A model generated the notes under the pieces. That model was not told where the DNA came from and made no database searches. It saw only the letters and a list, made by a program, of their open reading frames with translations. Shown here piece by piece: positions 22,123 to 30,820 of a stretch of DNA of 64,000 bases (position 1 is the stretch's first letter; each line of letters begins with the position of its first letter). The position numbers and the translations under genes were made by a program. Origin of the DNA: Heyndrickxia ginsengihumi (GTDB lineage Bacteria > Bacillota > Bacilli > Bacillales > Bacillaceae_C); NCBI RefSeq assembly GCF_011008565.1, contig NZ_JAAIWK010000002.1, positions 1 to 64,000 on the forward strand, given 5' to 3'.

Positions 22123-22151
22123 CAGTATCTCCTTTGGAAGGAAAATTATGC
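22123..22151 (-). promoter_or_regulatory. Dual sigma-F / sigma-G promoter of sigG
   Basis: On the minus strand GCATA (22147-22151) is followed after 14 bases by GGAGATACT (matches sigma-F GGNRANANT) and after 17 bases by GATACTG (close to sigma-G CATNNTA). This fits known sigG control: sigma-F starts it in the forespore and SigG then feeds back on itself. The same arrangement is found at 52536-52563. Confidence 0.75.
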
Positions 22152-22185
22152 ACACATAAAAATGTTGGAAATCAATTGGAAGAAT

Positions 22186-22222
22186 ACAAAAACATTGGTA
22201 TATAAGGTTTTTCTATACCAAA
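22186..22222 (-). terminator. Probable terminator of spoIIGA-sigE
   Basis: TTGGTATA pairs with TATACCAA (22195-22221) on the minus strand, followed by TGTTTTTG. It lies just after the sigE stop and would separate the spoIIG operon from sigG; the stem is AT-rich and therefore weak. Confidence 0.55.
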
Positions 22223-22229
22223 AAATTTT

Positions 22230-22949
22230 TTAAACCATTTTATCAAATTCTTTCTTAAGTCTTTTAATAATTCTTTTTTCCAGCCTTGAAATATAGGACT
22301 GTGAAATGCCAAGCATGTCTGCAACATCTTTTTGGGTTTTTTCCTCTTCCCCATGAAGTCCAAAACGCATTTCCATAATTTTCTTTTCACGATCAGACAA
22401 TTGATGTAAAGCATTATAGAGTAATTTTTTATCTACATTTGCTTCTAAATCTTTCGTAATAATATCATCATCTGTCCCTAGTACATCAGATAACAATAAT
22501 TCATTGCCATCCCAATCAATATTCAAAGGCTCATCGAATGAGACTTCTGACCGTAATTTATTATTCCGCCTTAAATACATTAGAATTTCATTTTCAATAC
22601 ATCTAGATGCATATGTGGCTAATTTAATATTTTTCTCGGGATTAAACGTATTCACTGCTTTAATTAGCCCAATAGTTCCAATGCTAATTAAATCTTCAAT
22701 ATTTATGCCAGTATTTTCAAACTTACGTGCGATATAAACAACAAGCCTTAGGTTTCTTTCAATTAAAAGTGAGCGTGCTGCTTGATCTCCTTTTGGAAGC
22801 TTTTCTAAAAGAATGGCTTCTTCTTCTTTAGATAATGGAGGTGGTAATGCCTCATTGCCACCAATATAATATACTTCATCTGCTTTAATGCCGAGTTTAA
22901 ATAATAATTTGTACCACCAAAATGATAGTTTAAACCATAATTTTTTCAT
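22230..22949 (-). CDS. sigE: Mother-cell sigma factor SigE (pro-sigma-E)
   Basis: SigE runs early mother-cell transcription. The 239 residues match B. subtilis pro-SigE, including the membrane-binding pro-sequence [20 protein letters not shown] and the processing site region DEVYYIGG at about 24-31, where SpoIIGA cuts. Region 2 ([18 protein letters not shown]) and region 4 ([21 protein letters not shown]) are intact. It lies 43 bases after spoIIGA, as in the spoIIG operon. Confidence 0.97.
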   Translation of the reverse strand: MKKLWFKLSFWWYKLLFKLGIKADEVYYIGGNEALPPPLSKEEEAILLEKLPKGDQAARSLLIERNLRLVVYIARKFENTGINIEDLISIGTIGLIKAVNTFNPEKNIKLATYASRCIENEILMYLRRNNKLRSEVSFDEPLNIDWDGNELLLSDVLGTDDDIITKDLEANVDKKLLYNALHQLSDREKKIMEMRFGLHGEEEKTQKDVADMLGISQSYISRLEKRIIKRLKKEFDKMV

Positions 22950-22992
22950 TTACACGCCTCCATCTTGCCACCAATGTGGACAGATTTTTAGT

Positions 22993-23919
22993 CTATGAAG
23001 CTGTTTGATTTTGAATGCTCGTCATCATTTTTGGATGAACGATACAATTAAACAAGTCATCACTTGATAATGTTTCACTTGTAAATGAAATGAGCGCTTT
23101 ATTTACTTGCCATGATCCGTGATCATTATAAATCCTTATTGAATCGGGTTTATAAGCAATGAGAAGCTGTTGCTTTCCGACTGTCTTTGCCGGGATAAAA
23201 CGAATTCTGTCGCTCCAGTTAGTACTTAACTCTATCGTATTATCAAAAACTTTTTCTGGATCACTTGCAGCCATCATAATTTCTGAAGGGATGTTATCTT
23301 GTACTGCTTTCGTTGAAATAAACATTACTGGCGACTTAGATATTGGATCGTATAATTGATTGCCGCTATCTACTAATCCCTTCAATAACAAAACAGAGTC
23401 ATTGATTCGTACCTCAACATTTACTAACTGATCATATTGGATTTTTGTCATCTCAATTCCATTAATTCTTTGTTTTGAGAAATACCATGCTAAAGGAAAA
23501 CCGATCACAATAAACATCCAACTTATTGGATCACCGAAACCTCTCACTTTTGCCTGCAAGACATTTGCCTGCATTCCAAAATCAAATTGAATAAAGTAAT
23601 GAACACCAATTAAAATACCGCCCATTAAAAATGTTACGAAATAAAACGTTAATAGGTTTGAAAAAAAATACCGCCATCTTTTAAAACCAAATACAGAGTA
23701 AACCATAAAAATTGAAAATGTTAGTTTCATAAATGGATTCCCAGCGTAATATGCTAATGAAGAGGTAAAACTCATGATGATTAAACAGGAGCCGATAAAT
23801 CCGCCTAAAATCATTCTCCACACACGAACCGAGCGTTTTAAAGCAATGCTTGTCAGCCATAGAAGCATACTATCGACTAAAAAGTTAAGGAGCCAGATCA
23901 CATCTGTATATACAACCAA
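22993..23919 (-). CDS. spoIIGA: Sporulation sigma-E factor processing peptidase SpoIIGA
   Basis: SpoIIGA is the septal membrane protease that converts pro-sigma-E to active sigma-E. Five hydrophobic segments fill the first half, and the second half is an aspartic-protease-like domain with LVDSGNQLYDP, whose aspartate is catalytic in the family. Starts possible are the TTG at 23919 (LVVYTDVIWLLNF, six bases after GGGGGG) or the ATG at 23925, which sits too close to that site; I prefer the TTG. It forms the spoIIG operon with sigE. Confidence 0.93.
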   Translation of the reverse strand: MVVYTDVIWLLNFLVDSMLLWLTSIALKRSVRVWRMILGGFIGSCLIIMSFTSSLAYYAGNPFMKLTFSIFMVYSVFGFKRWRYFFSNLLTFYFVTFLMGGILIGVHYFIQFDFGMQANVLQAKVRGFGDPISWMFIVIGFPLAWYFSKQRINGIEMTKIQYDQLVNVEVRINDSVLLLKGLVDSGNQLYDPISKSPVMFISTKAVQDNIPSEIMMAASDPEKVFDNTIELSTNWSDRIRFIPAKTVGKQQLLIAYKPDSIRIYNDHGSWQVNKALISFTSETLSSDDLFNCIVHPKMMTSIQNQTAS

Positions 23920-24023
23920 ACACATCCCCCCAAAAGAAGAATTATGAACAAGCATCATTAAATAACATTAAATGTTTCCTTTGAAATAATGCTAAATAAA
24001 TAGATAATGTTTTATGTATGGCT

Positions 24024-24101
24024 AGTATATCGAATCTTATTTTTAAATACTGTCAGTTTTTGTATGGAGAATGATAAAACTTTTCATATTTTCATTCGAA
24101 A
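24024..24101 (-). promoter_or_regulatory. Candidate spoIIG promoter with Spo0A boxes
   Basis: The minus strand shows CTGACA (24051-24056) and TATACT (24024-24029) separated by 21 bases, close to the unusually long 22-base spacer of the Spo0A-activated spoIIG promoter of B. subtilis. TTTCGAAT (24094-24101) and ATTCGAT inside the spacer resemble the Spo0A box TGTCGAA. This supports Spo0A activation but is not proof. Confidence 0.5.
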
Positions 24102-24135
24102 TTTGTCTAATGTATAATCGTCTAGTTTAAGTGTA

Positions 24136-24180
24136 AATAAAAAGATCTTTCTATCGATTGATAGAAAGATCTTTTTATTT
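24136..24180 (-). terminator. Terminator of ftsZ
   Basis: AAAAGATCTTTCTATC and GATAGAAAGATCTTTT form a near-perfect long stem with U-runs on both sides, 16 bases after the ftsZ stop. It should work on both strands. Confidence 0.9.
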
Positions 24181-24195
24181 GCACTTCACTGCTGC

Positions 24196-25341
24196 TTAAC
24201 GATTTCTACGATTGCGATTTCTTAAAAACGTAGGAATGTCAAGCGCATCTTCAGTATATTGTACTGTATGGCTTGGTTCAGGTTGTTGTACTTCTTCTCG
24301 TTTTGGTTCTCTCTTCGGTACTTGTTGTGACATAGATGGTTTTGGTTGTCCAAAAGAAGGACGTTGCGGCTGTTTCACTTGTCCAGCTTCTTCTTTAAAA
24401 CCTGTAGCAATAACCGTCACAACAATTTCATCTTTTAAGTTTTCATTAATGACAGAACCAAAGATCATATTTACTTCTTGGTCAGATGCTGATGCAACAA
24501 TATCAGCAGCCTCTTGAACTTCATATAAACTTAAATTTGTACTTCCTGTAATATTCATTAGCACACCTTGAGCACCATCAATGGATGTTTCAAGAAGTGG
24601 CGAAGAAATTGCTTTTTTCGCAGCTTCTGCAGCACGATTTTCCCCAGAAGCAACGCCAATTCCCATAAGAGCAGATCCTTTATTTGTCATGATCGTTTTC
24701 ACATCTGCAAAGTCAAGGTTAATTAAACCAGGAACCGCAATTAAATCAGAGATACCTTGCACACCTTGACGTAAAACATTATCGGCTTCACGAAAAGCTT
24801 CAAGCATAGGTGTACTCTTATCAACGATTTCTAACAATCGATCATTCGGAATCACAATCAGTGTGTCAACGGCTTCTTTCATTGCACTAATACCGCCAGC
24901 AGCCTGTGTCGCGCGTTTTCTTCCTTCAAATGTAAAAGGTCTTGTTACAACCCCAACAGTTAAGGCACCTAGTTCTCTTGCAATTTGAGCAATAACTGGA
25001 GCTGCACCTGTACCTGTTCCGCCACCCATTCCAGCGGTAACAAATACCATATCAGCACCTCTTAATGCTTCTTCAATCTGTTCTTTACTTTCTTCGGCAG
25101 CTTTTTTTCCTACTTCAGGATTTGCGCCAGCGCCAAGTCCTCTAGTTAGCTTTCCGCCAATTTGCATTTTAATTTCAGCTTTTGAGAGGTTCAGTGCTTG
25201 CGCATCTGTATTAACGGCAATAAATTCAACACCTTGAACATCATGTTCGATCATGCGATTTACAGCGTTATTTCCTCCTCCGCCTACACCAATAACTTTT
25301 ATAGTTGCTAAAGAGTCTAAATTTGTATCGAACTCTAACAT
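24196..25341 (-). CDS. ftsZ: Cell division GTPase FtsZ
   Basis: FtsZ polymerises into the division ring. The GTP-binding tubulin signature GGGTGTG lies at about 106-112, the T7 loop NLDFADV at about 205-211, and the C-terminal peptide [15 protein letters not shown] binds FtsA and SepF. A Q/P-rich linker joins core and tail. 381 residues, with GGAGG before the ATG. It follows ftsA in one unit. Confidence 0.98.
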   Translation of the reverse strand: MLEFDTNLDSLATIKVIGVGGGGNNAVNRMIEHDVQGVEFIAVNTDAQALNLSKAEIKMQIGGKLTRGLGAGANPEVGKKAAEESKEQIEEALRGADMVFVTAGMGGGTGTGAAPVIAQIARELGALTVGVVTRPFTFEGRKRATQAAGGISAMKEAVDTLIVIPNDRLLEIVDKSTPMLEAFREADNVLRQGVQGISDLIAVPGLINLDFADVKTIMTNKGSALMGIGVASGENRAAEAAKKAISSPLLETSIDGAQGVLMNITGSTNLSLYEVQEAADIVASASDQEVNMIFGSVINENLKDEIVVTVIATGFKEEAGQVKQPQRPSFGQPKPSMSQQVPKREPKREEVQQPEPSHTVQYTEDALDIPTFLRNRNRRNR

Positions 25342-25450
25342 TCACTAATCCTCCTAATTAACGAGTATTCCTTTACAGTTTCTCGGACAAGATAAACGGT
25401 TTAATTGAAACTTAATTCAATCTATAAACCAGTAATGATCTCCTATCAAA

Positions 25451-26737
25451 CTACTCAAAAAATATGCCCCAAAACTTTTTCATTTTAGAAGAAAGCTTAT
25501 CTTCTTGATTTCTAGGCTCATGTTTTTGCTTCGGTTGAGATGCCTTTACCGGTTTTTTTTCAACGTATTCTGTCTGAACTGTTGTCGAGCTTACGTTTCT
25601 GCCTTGTAGTCTGGCGTTTTTATAAGCATAATTGATTAAACCTACAGCAGTAGTATATTGTGGCTCTCTTACACCAATATAGTCAGGAATTGCCATTCTT
25701 ACTCGATTTTGAAATACTGATTGAGCAAGTTCTAGTACTCCTGGTAAATTTGCCGTACCACCTGTTAAAACAATCCCGCCAGGCAAATCAACAATCCCCA
25801 TACGTTTTAATTCTTGTTGTACAAATAAAAACATTTCTTCCAATCTAGCTTCTATAATATCAGAAATTTGCAATTGGTTAAATCTTTCCTGTTGATTACT
25901 TCCGATAATTGGTACATTAAAAACTTCATCTTCTAATGCATCTGGACTGAAAGCATGTCCGTGCTTCACCTTCACCCTCTCAGCATCTTCTGTAGAAGTC
26001 CTAAGAACAATAGACAAATCTTTCGTAATATTATCGCCACCAACAGGTAATACACTTGTAGCTTTAATATGTCCGTTTTCAAAAACAGCTAATGTCGTAC
26101 AGCCACCGCCAATATCAACTAAAACGGTCCCTAACTCTTTTTCATCTTTTGATAATGCTATTGCTCCTGCAGCCAAAGGTTGCAGGACAATTTCCGAAAT
26201 CGTAAGCCCTGCCCGTTCAACACATCGTAAGATATTATGTAACACTGTTTTTGAACTAGTTACAATAATTCCTTCCATTTCTAAACGAACACCAATCATA
26301 CCACGAGGATCATTGATCTCATCTAATCCATCCACTATAAATTGCTTAGGAATGACATTGACGATCTCTCTTTCTGGAGGAATTGACATTACTTGGGCCG
26401 CATCCATTACTCTGGCAACATCTTCATCCGTTATTTCACGATTTTCACTTGAAACAGCAACAACTCCGTGACAAGTCTGTAAAACTACGTGGTTACTTGG
26501 GATTCCGACGATTACATTATTGATATTCATTCCAACCATTCTTTCTGCTTCTCCAATTGCCTTTCTGATAGAATGAACAGTTTCATCTATATCAATAATT
26601 GCCCCTTTTTTAATACCTTCTGATTCGACATTGCCAACTCCAATGATATTGATAGAATCATTCACCATTTCTGAGATGATTACTTTCGTGGTAGATGTAC
26701 CGATGTCTAAACTTACATATAAATCATTGTTGTTCAT
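25451..26737 (-). CDS. ftsA: Cell division protein FtsA
   Basis: FtsA is the actin-like membrane anchor of the Z-ring. The ATPase motifs SLDIGTSTTKV (about 9-19) and VDIGGGCTTLAVF (about 207-219) are present, as are the SHS2/1C domain and a C-terminal amphipathic helix (SSKMKKFWGIFFE) for membrane binding. The ATG at 26737 follows GGGAGGTG. The sbp/ylxX/ylxW genes that precede ftsA in B. subtilis are absent. Confidence 0.96.
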   Translation of the reverse strand: MNNNDLYVSLDIGTSTTKVIISEMVNDSINIIGVGNVESEGIKKGAIIDIDETVHSIRKAIGEAERMVGMNINNVIVGIPSNHVVLQTCHGVVAVSSENREITDEDVARVMDAAQVMSIPPEREIVNVIPKQFIVDGLDEINDPRGMIGVRLEMEGIIVTSSKTVLHNILRCVERAGLTISEIVLQPLAAGAIALSKDEKELGTVLVDIGGGCTTLAVFENGHIKATSVLPVGGDNITKDLSIVLRTSTEDAERVKVKHGHAFSPDALEDEVFNVPIIGSNQQERFNQLQISDIIEARLEEMFLFVQQELKRMGIVDLPGGIVLTGGTANLPGVLELAQSVFQNRVRMAIPDYIGVREPQYTTAVGLINYAYKNARLQGRNVSSTTVQTEYVEKKPVKASQPKQKHEPRNQEDKLSSKMKKFWGIFFE

Positions 26738-27057
26738 ACTATGGCACCTCCCTTTGCCTTAACGATCAAATATCTATTATTTTTATTGTTATGTTTACAA
26801 TCATTGAATTTTCAATAAATCAATACATATAATTATGTAAGAAAATTATAAAGTTAATGAAAGTATTCTATACTTGTATGAAAATCCCTTTCTAAATCAA
26901 GAATTTTTTCTACATTCACGAAAATTATTCTAGTATTAGATTTAGAAGAATGACATTGACATCTTAAAACCTTATTAATAGACATCATATAAAAATATTA
27001 TTTTAATATAAGTCTACACTAAGATGTATCTAGTGAAAAGCGAAATATGCAATATTA
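26738..27057. other. Intergenic region divIB-ftsA, no gene seen
   Basis: About 320 bases of very AT-rich DNA. No ORF with a ribosome binding site was found. It replaces the region of ylxW, ylxX and sbp in B. subtilis. It holds a candidate sigma-H promoter for ftsAZ described separately. Confidence 0.6.
26862..26891 (-). promoter_or_regulatory. Candidate sigma-H promoter of ftsAZ
   Basis: On the minus strand AAAGGGATTTT (26881-26891) resembles the sigma-H -35 RNAGGAWWW with one mismatch, and ATAGAATAC (26862-26870) resembles the -10 RNNGAATWW. B. subtilis ftsAZ is known to have a sigma-H promoter that raises FtsZ at the onset of sporulation. Assignment by position and similarity only. Confidence 0.45.
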
Positions 27058-27822
27058 CTAATGTTTCTTCTTTGTGTCAAAAGCTTTAAAATAAGACCCT
27101 ACTTCTAAATCAATAACACCCTTCTGATTTGGATTCAATTGACTAATAATTGACGGATAATGAACCATTTTTTCGGCAAAAGTTGGAATACTTGCTCGTA
27201 CCTCGAATCCATTGTTCATATATAATGTAATTAATTCTTTATCCATTTTTGAAGGCGTATATTTAACTTCAGAAATAGATGATACAATTTGTTTCGGTAA
27301 TTTTTTAAATTGTTGCAACATGTCTTTTAATACACGATCTTCTTTAAAGTTTGTAAAAATAATCGCATCTGTTGAAACATAATGCAGAGCATGGTGAACG
27401 ATCGTGCCATCTTCTAATACAGGGTATAGATTCGTTTTATTTTGTAAATAGCCAATCTTAGTATGCTCTTTTATATGTATTTGAATGGTATTTGGCAGAG
27501 CGATATGAATGGTCGTCTGATTAACTTCAGGTATAGATTCTATTTTCTCGGCAATATTTTTCTTTCTAATATTCCATATATTCGTTTTTGATGAAATGCC
27601 ACTTTTTTTAATAATCTCCTGCTTTTCAACTGTCTCGTTTCCCGTAACCTGTACTTGCTTTACATGACTAAGTGGGGATTGAAAATAAATAATAAATATT
27701 ACCAGAAGAAAGAAACTAGAAATCAATAAAATAAGTCGTCGATTGGTTTTACGTTTACGTTGCTGTTTCAATTTCGGGATTCGATCTTCAATTGAAACAA
27801 TATTTTTATCTTGACTGACCAT
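27058..27822 (-). CDS. divIB: Cell division protein DivIB (FtsQ)
   Basis: DivIB is a bitopic septal protein that works with FtsL and DivIC. A short basic cytoplasmic tail (KLKQQRKRKTNRR), one membrane segment (about 29-48) and an extracellular POTRA domain beginning VKQVQVTGNETVEKQEI are visible in 254 residues. The ATG at 27822 follows GAGGGGG. It lies after murG; murB, which is between them in B. subtilis, is missing. Confidence 0.93.
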   Translation of the reverse strand: MVSQDKNIVSIEDRIPKLKQQRKRKTNRRLILLISSFFLLVIFIIYFQSPLSHVKQVQVTGNETVEKQEIIKKSGISSKTNIWNIRKKNIAEKIESIPEVNQTTIHIALPNTIQIHIKEHTKIGYLQNKTNLYPVLEDGTIVHHALHYVSTDAIIFTNFKEDRVLKDMLQQFKKLPKQIVSSISEVKYTPSKMDKELITLYMNNGFEVRASIPTFAEKMVHYPSIISQLNPNQKGVIDLEVGSYFKAFDTKKKH

Positions 27823-27917
27823 TCCAATCCCCCTCTCTAATCAAAACTTATCCAATTTTATTTAGCAAAATTGCTTTAAAAACATATGCATATTTGAAAG
27901 GCTAGAAGTCCATTTCT

Positions 27918-27968
27918 TTATGCTGGCATGTAAATTGGAACACGATCGCTAAATCCCATTGAAATCAT
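27918..27968 (-). CDS. Possible 16-residue ORF coupled to murG stop
   Basis: An ATG overlaps the murG stop as ATGA and opens a frame of 16 residues ([16 protein letters not shown]) ending in TAA at 27918. The overlap is the usual form of translational coupling in this operon. No similarity is recognised; it occupies the position where murB would begin but does not resemble a MurB N-terminus. It may be chance or a remnant. Confidence 0.25.
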   Translation of the reverse strand: MISMGFSDRVPIYMPA

Positions 27969-29065
27969 GACCGGGATTCAGCTAAAGATTCCATTACTTG
28001 ATACAGTCTCTCGGAAGCATCGGGGATTCCTAATTTCCGAGCGGCTTCTCGCATTTTTATTGTTTGGTCTTTATCTAATAAAATTTGATCAATCGTTTCA
28101 ATTAGCTTTGTAGCTGTCAAATCTTTTTCAAGAAGCATTAAAGCAGCGTGTTTTTCCGTTAATGCCCTTGCATTTTTTTCTTGGTGGTTATTCGTCACAT
28201 ACGGACTTGGAATTAATATGCTAGGAACTCCTAGAGCAGTTAATTCAGCAAGTGTCGTTGCTCCAGCCCTAGCCACTACAAGATCAACAGCACGTAACAC
28301 TTCTGGCATATTATGAATAAATGGAACAACACTGACATTATCTACCTGACCAATTAGCGAAATTTCCTTTTGCACAGCTTCATAATGAACATCGCCTGTT
28401 GCATAAATAACTTGATAAGATTTCCCTACAAAATTGGCCAATGCTTTTATCACTGCCTCATTAATTGGACGCGCCCCTCGGCTGCCACCGAAAATTAATA
28501 CCGTAGGAATATTTTCTTTCAAATGGAATGTTTGCAATACTTTTTTATCACGTTGTCCTAGTACTTCAGATGCTCTAGGATTTCCAGTTAAAACTACTTT
28601 CTTGTGATCAAAAAAGTCTTTAGCCGAATCGAAACAGACTGCTACTTTATTTACATATCTACTTAAAAATTTATTAGTTAACCCCGGTACACTATTTTGT
28701 TCATGAATAATTGTTGGAACTTTAAGCTTTGCTGCTGCATAAACAACTGGTCCGCATACGTATCCACCTGTTCCTATAACAACATCAGGCTTAAACTCTT
28801 TAATCATCTTTTTACATTGCTTAACTCCTTTAATAAAGCGCAAAACGGTTTTTACATTTTCAATTGAAAGAGAACGTTTAAAACCAGTTATATGGATTGC
28901 TTTAAAAGGGATATTTTCTCTTGGTACAAGTTTGGATTCTAATCCTTTCTCTGTCCCTATGTACAAGCACTCAGTATTTGGATGCTTAGCCTTAATCGTT
29001 CTTATTAATGCTAAAGCTGGATAAATATGGCCACCAGTTCCGCCACCACTAACAATAATTCTCAT
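27965..29065 (-). CDS. murG: UDP-GlcNAc:undecaprenyl-PP-MurNAc-pentapeptide GlcNAc transferase
   Basis: MurG adds GlcNAc to lipid I to make lipid II at the inner membrane face. The 366 residues show the N-terminal [13 protein letters not shown] loop (about 7-19), the GTGGYVCGP segment, and the C-terminal donor-site region [10 protein letters not shown] and [11 protein letters not shown]. The ATG follows GAGGTG. A 460-base gap with a terminator separates it from spoVE, so it probably has its own promoter. Confidence 0.97.
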   Translation of the reverse strand: MRIIVSGGGTGGHIYPALALIRTIKAKHPNTECLYIGTEKGLESKLVPRENIPFKAIHITGFKRSLSIENVKTVLRFIKGVKQCKKMIKEFKPDVVIGTGGYVCGPVVYAAAKLKVPTIIHEQNSVPGLTNKFLSRYVNKVAVCFDSAKDFFDHKKVVLTGNPRASEVLGQRDKKVLQTFHLKENIPTVLIFGGSRGARPINEAVIKALANFVGKSYQVIYATGDVHYEAVQKEISLIGQVDNVSVVPFIHNMPEVLRAVDLVVARAGATTLAELTALGVPSILIPSPYVTNNHQEKNARALTEKHAALMLLEKDLTATKLIETIDQILLDKDQTIKMREAARKLGIPDASERLYQVMESLAESRS

Positions 29066-29440
29066 TTTTTCACCTCAAACGAATTACAGACATTCTAAAT
29101 TTATGATAAAAATCATCTTCATTTTAAACTGCTCATTGTTATATATTACTATATTTTAAACTACATTTGGAGAACATTAAAAGAGAAATTAAATAAATGT
29201 CATATACTTGTATTCTTACATAAAAAGCCATAGGGCTGATGTCTTATTTTTAATCATTCCATGTTGATTATTCAGGTTGTTTTCAGGACTTTGATACTAT
29301 ATTCAATCTTTTCAAGGATCACCTTATGATTATTTATTTTTTATCCTTATTCTAAAGTAAATGACAATTGAACAGCTTGATTAACAAAATGATCTCAACA
29401 TGAATACATTTCTTTTTACCGCAATTCCATTCAAAAATGA
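29066..29440. other. Intergenic region spoVE-murG, no gene seen
   Basis: About 375 bases of AT-rich DNA without a credible ORF. A short AGCC/GGCT hairpin followed by UUUUUA lies near 29222-29240 on the minus strand. The promoter for murG must lie here or further upstream, but I see no strong TTGACA/TATAAT pair. Confidence 0.5.
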
Positions 29441-29476
29441 TAAAAGACATCGAGAGTAAGTGCTCTCGATGCCTTT
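29441..29476 (-). terminator. Terminator of spoVE
   Basis: CATCGAGAG (29448-29456) and CTCTCGATG (29463-29471) form a nine-pair stem followed on the minus strand by TCTTTTATC. It lies about 50 bases after the spoVE stop and breaks the mur cluster before murG. Confidence 0.8.
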
Positions 29477-29525
29477 TGTCGACAATCTGAGAATCCTTTT
29501 TTAAAGGGATTCTTTTTAGTATCCG

Positions 29526-30626
29526 TCATAACCTTGCATGGCGGCTTATATTTAACAGCACTCCTACAGCCATAAGCATTAATGTTAAAGATGAACCTCC
29601 ATAGCTTATGAATGGTAGAGTAATTCCGGTAACGGGCATCAATCCTGTAACAACGCTAATGTTAATCATCACCTGAATAGCAATCATCGATATAACCCCA
29701 ACAGCTAAAAAACTTCCAAACAAATCCGGGGCACCTAACGCTATTCTAATTCCTCTCCATAATAAAAGGGCAAATAATAATAAAACGAATGTCCCTCCAA
29801 TAAAACCTAATTCCTCAGATAGGATCGCAAAAATAAAATCATTTTGCGGCTCAGGTAAGTAAAAGAATTTTTGTCTACTTTGCCCTAGCCCTAATCCGAA
29901 TAAGCCCCCAGGTCCAATAGCGTAAAGAGATTGAATAATTTGGAACCCACTGCCTAAAGCGTCCTGCCATGGATCTAAAAACGATGTAATTCTCTCCATT
30001 CGATAAGGTGCGGAAATGATTAAAGCAACAAACCCCGCAATCCCCATTAAACCTAACATGACAAAATGCATCACTCTTGCACCGGAAACAAAAATCATCA
30101 CGACACAAGTGCCAAGCATTACGGTTGCGGTCCCTAAATCTGGTTGAAGCATGATCATTCCAAATGCCAAAAATGTTAAACCTAAAGATGGTAGCAGTCC
30201 CTTTTTTACTGTCGTAATATGCTTCTGATTTTCAGATAAAAATTTTGCGAGGAAAGCAATCATCGCTAATTTTATAAACTCAGACGGCTGAATTGAGAAG
30301 GCCCCAACTCCAATCCAGCTTCTCGAACCATTTCTCACCATTCCGATACCGGGTATTAATACGAGAATAAGCAATACAAAACAAATAAGCAAAATAAGTT
30401 TTGCCCATGTACGCCACGTCCAATAGTCAATTCTCATAATAAAAAACATCGCAACGATGCCGATACCAGCGAAAAGAAACTGACGTTTAGCAAAATAAAA
30501 TGCATCATGAAATTTATATTCAGCCCAAATCGCACTCGCACTATAAACCATCATGAGCCCAACCGCCAATAATGCTAATGTCACCATGATTAAAAGAAAA
30601 TCAGGATTAGATTTTTTTGATGGCAT
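29526..30626 (-). CDS. spoVE: SEDS-family cortex glycosyltransferase SpoVE
   Basis: SpoVE is the sporulation FtsW/RodA relative that polymerises cortex peptidoglycan with SpoVD. About ten membrane segments are visible, with the SEDS motifs GIGAFSIQPSEFIKLA-like region, PEPQNDFIFAILSEELG and GITLPFISYGGSS. The ATG at 30626 (MPSKKSNPDF) follows GAGGTG and gives 366 residues, the length I recall for B. subtilis SpoVE; the longer reading to 30686 is rejected. Its place between murD and murG separates it from the ftsW copy at 60251. Confidence 0.94.
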   Translation of the reverse strand: MPSKKSNPDFLLIMVTLALLAVGLMMVYSASAIWAEYKFHDAFYFAKRQFLFAGIGIVAMFFIMRIDYWTWRTWAKLILLICFVLLILVLIPGIGMVRNGSRSWIGVGAFSIQPSEFIKLAMIAFLAKFLSENQKHITTVKKGLLPSLGLTFLAFGMIMLQPDLGTATVMLGTCVVMIFVSGARVMHFVMLGLMGIAGFVALIISAPYRMERITSFLDPWQDALGSGFQIIQSLYAIGPGGLFGLGLGQSRQKFFYLPEPQNDFIFAILSEELGFIGGTFVLLLFALLLWRGIRIALGAPDLFGSFLAVGVISMIAIQVMINISVVTGLMPVTGITLPFISYGGSSLTLMLMAVGVLLNISRHARL

Positions 30627-30820
30627 TCCGAACACCTCAAAGTAATTATTAGGGCTGGACACAAAATTAAAAGCATACTGTCTCAAAAAAGGTTCGTATT
30701 ATTTGTTGGTCTTTCATAGTACACACCATTCTTATAAAAATGTACAATCACATCAACCATCTCTTTTTACGATCGAGCTGTTCACGGAAATAGAGACACC
30801 TACTGCATTTGGTCAAGCCC

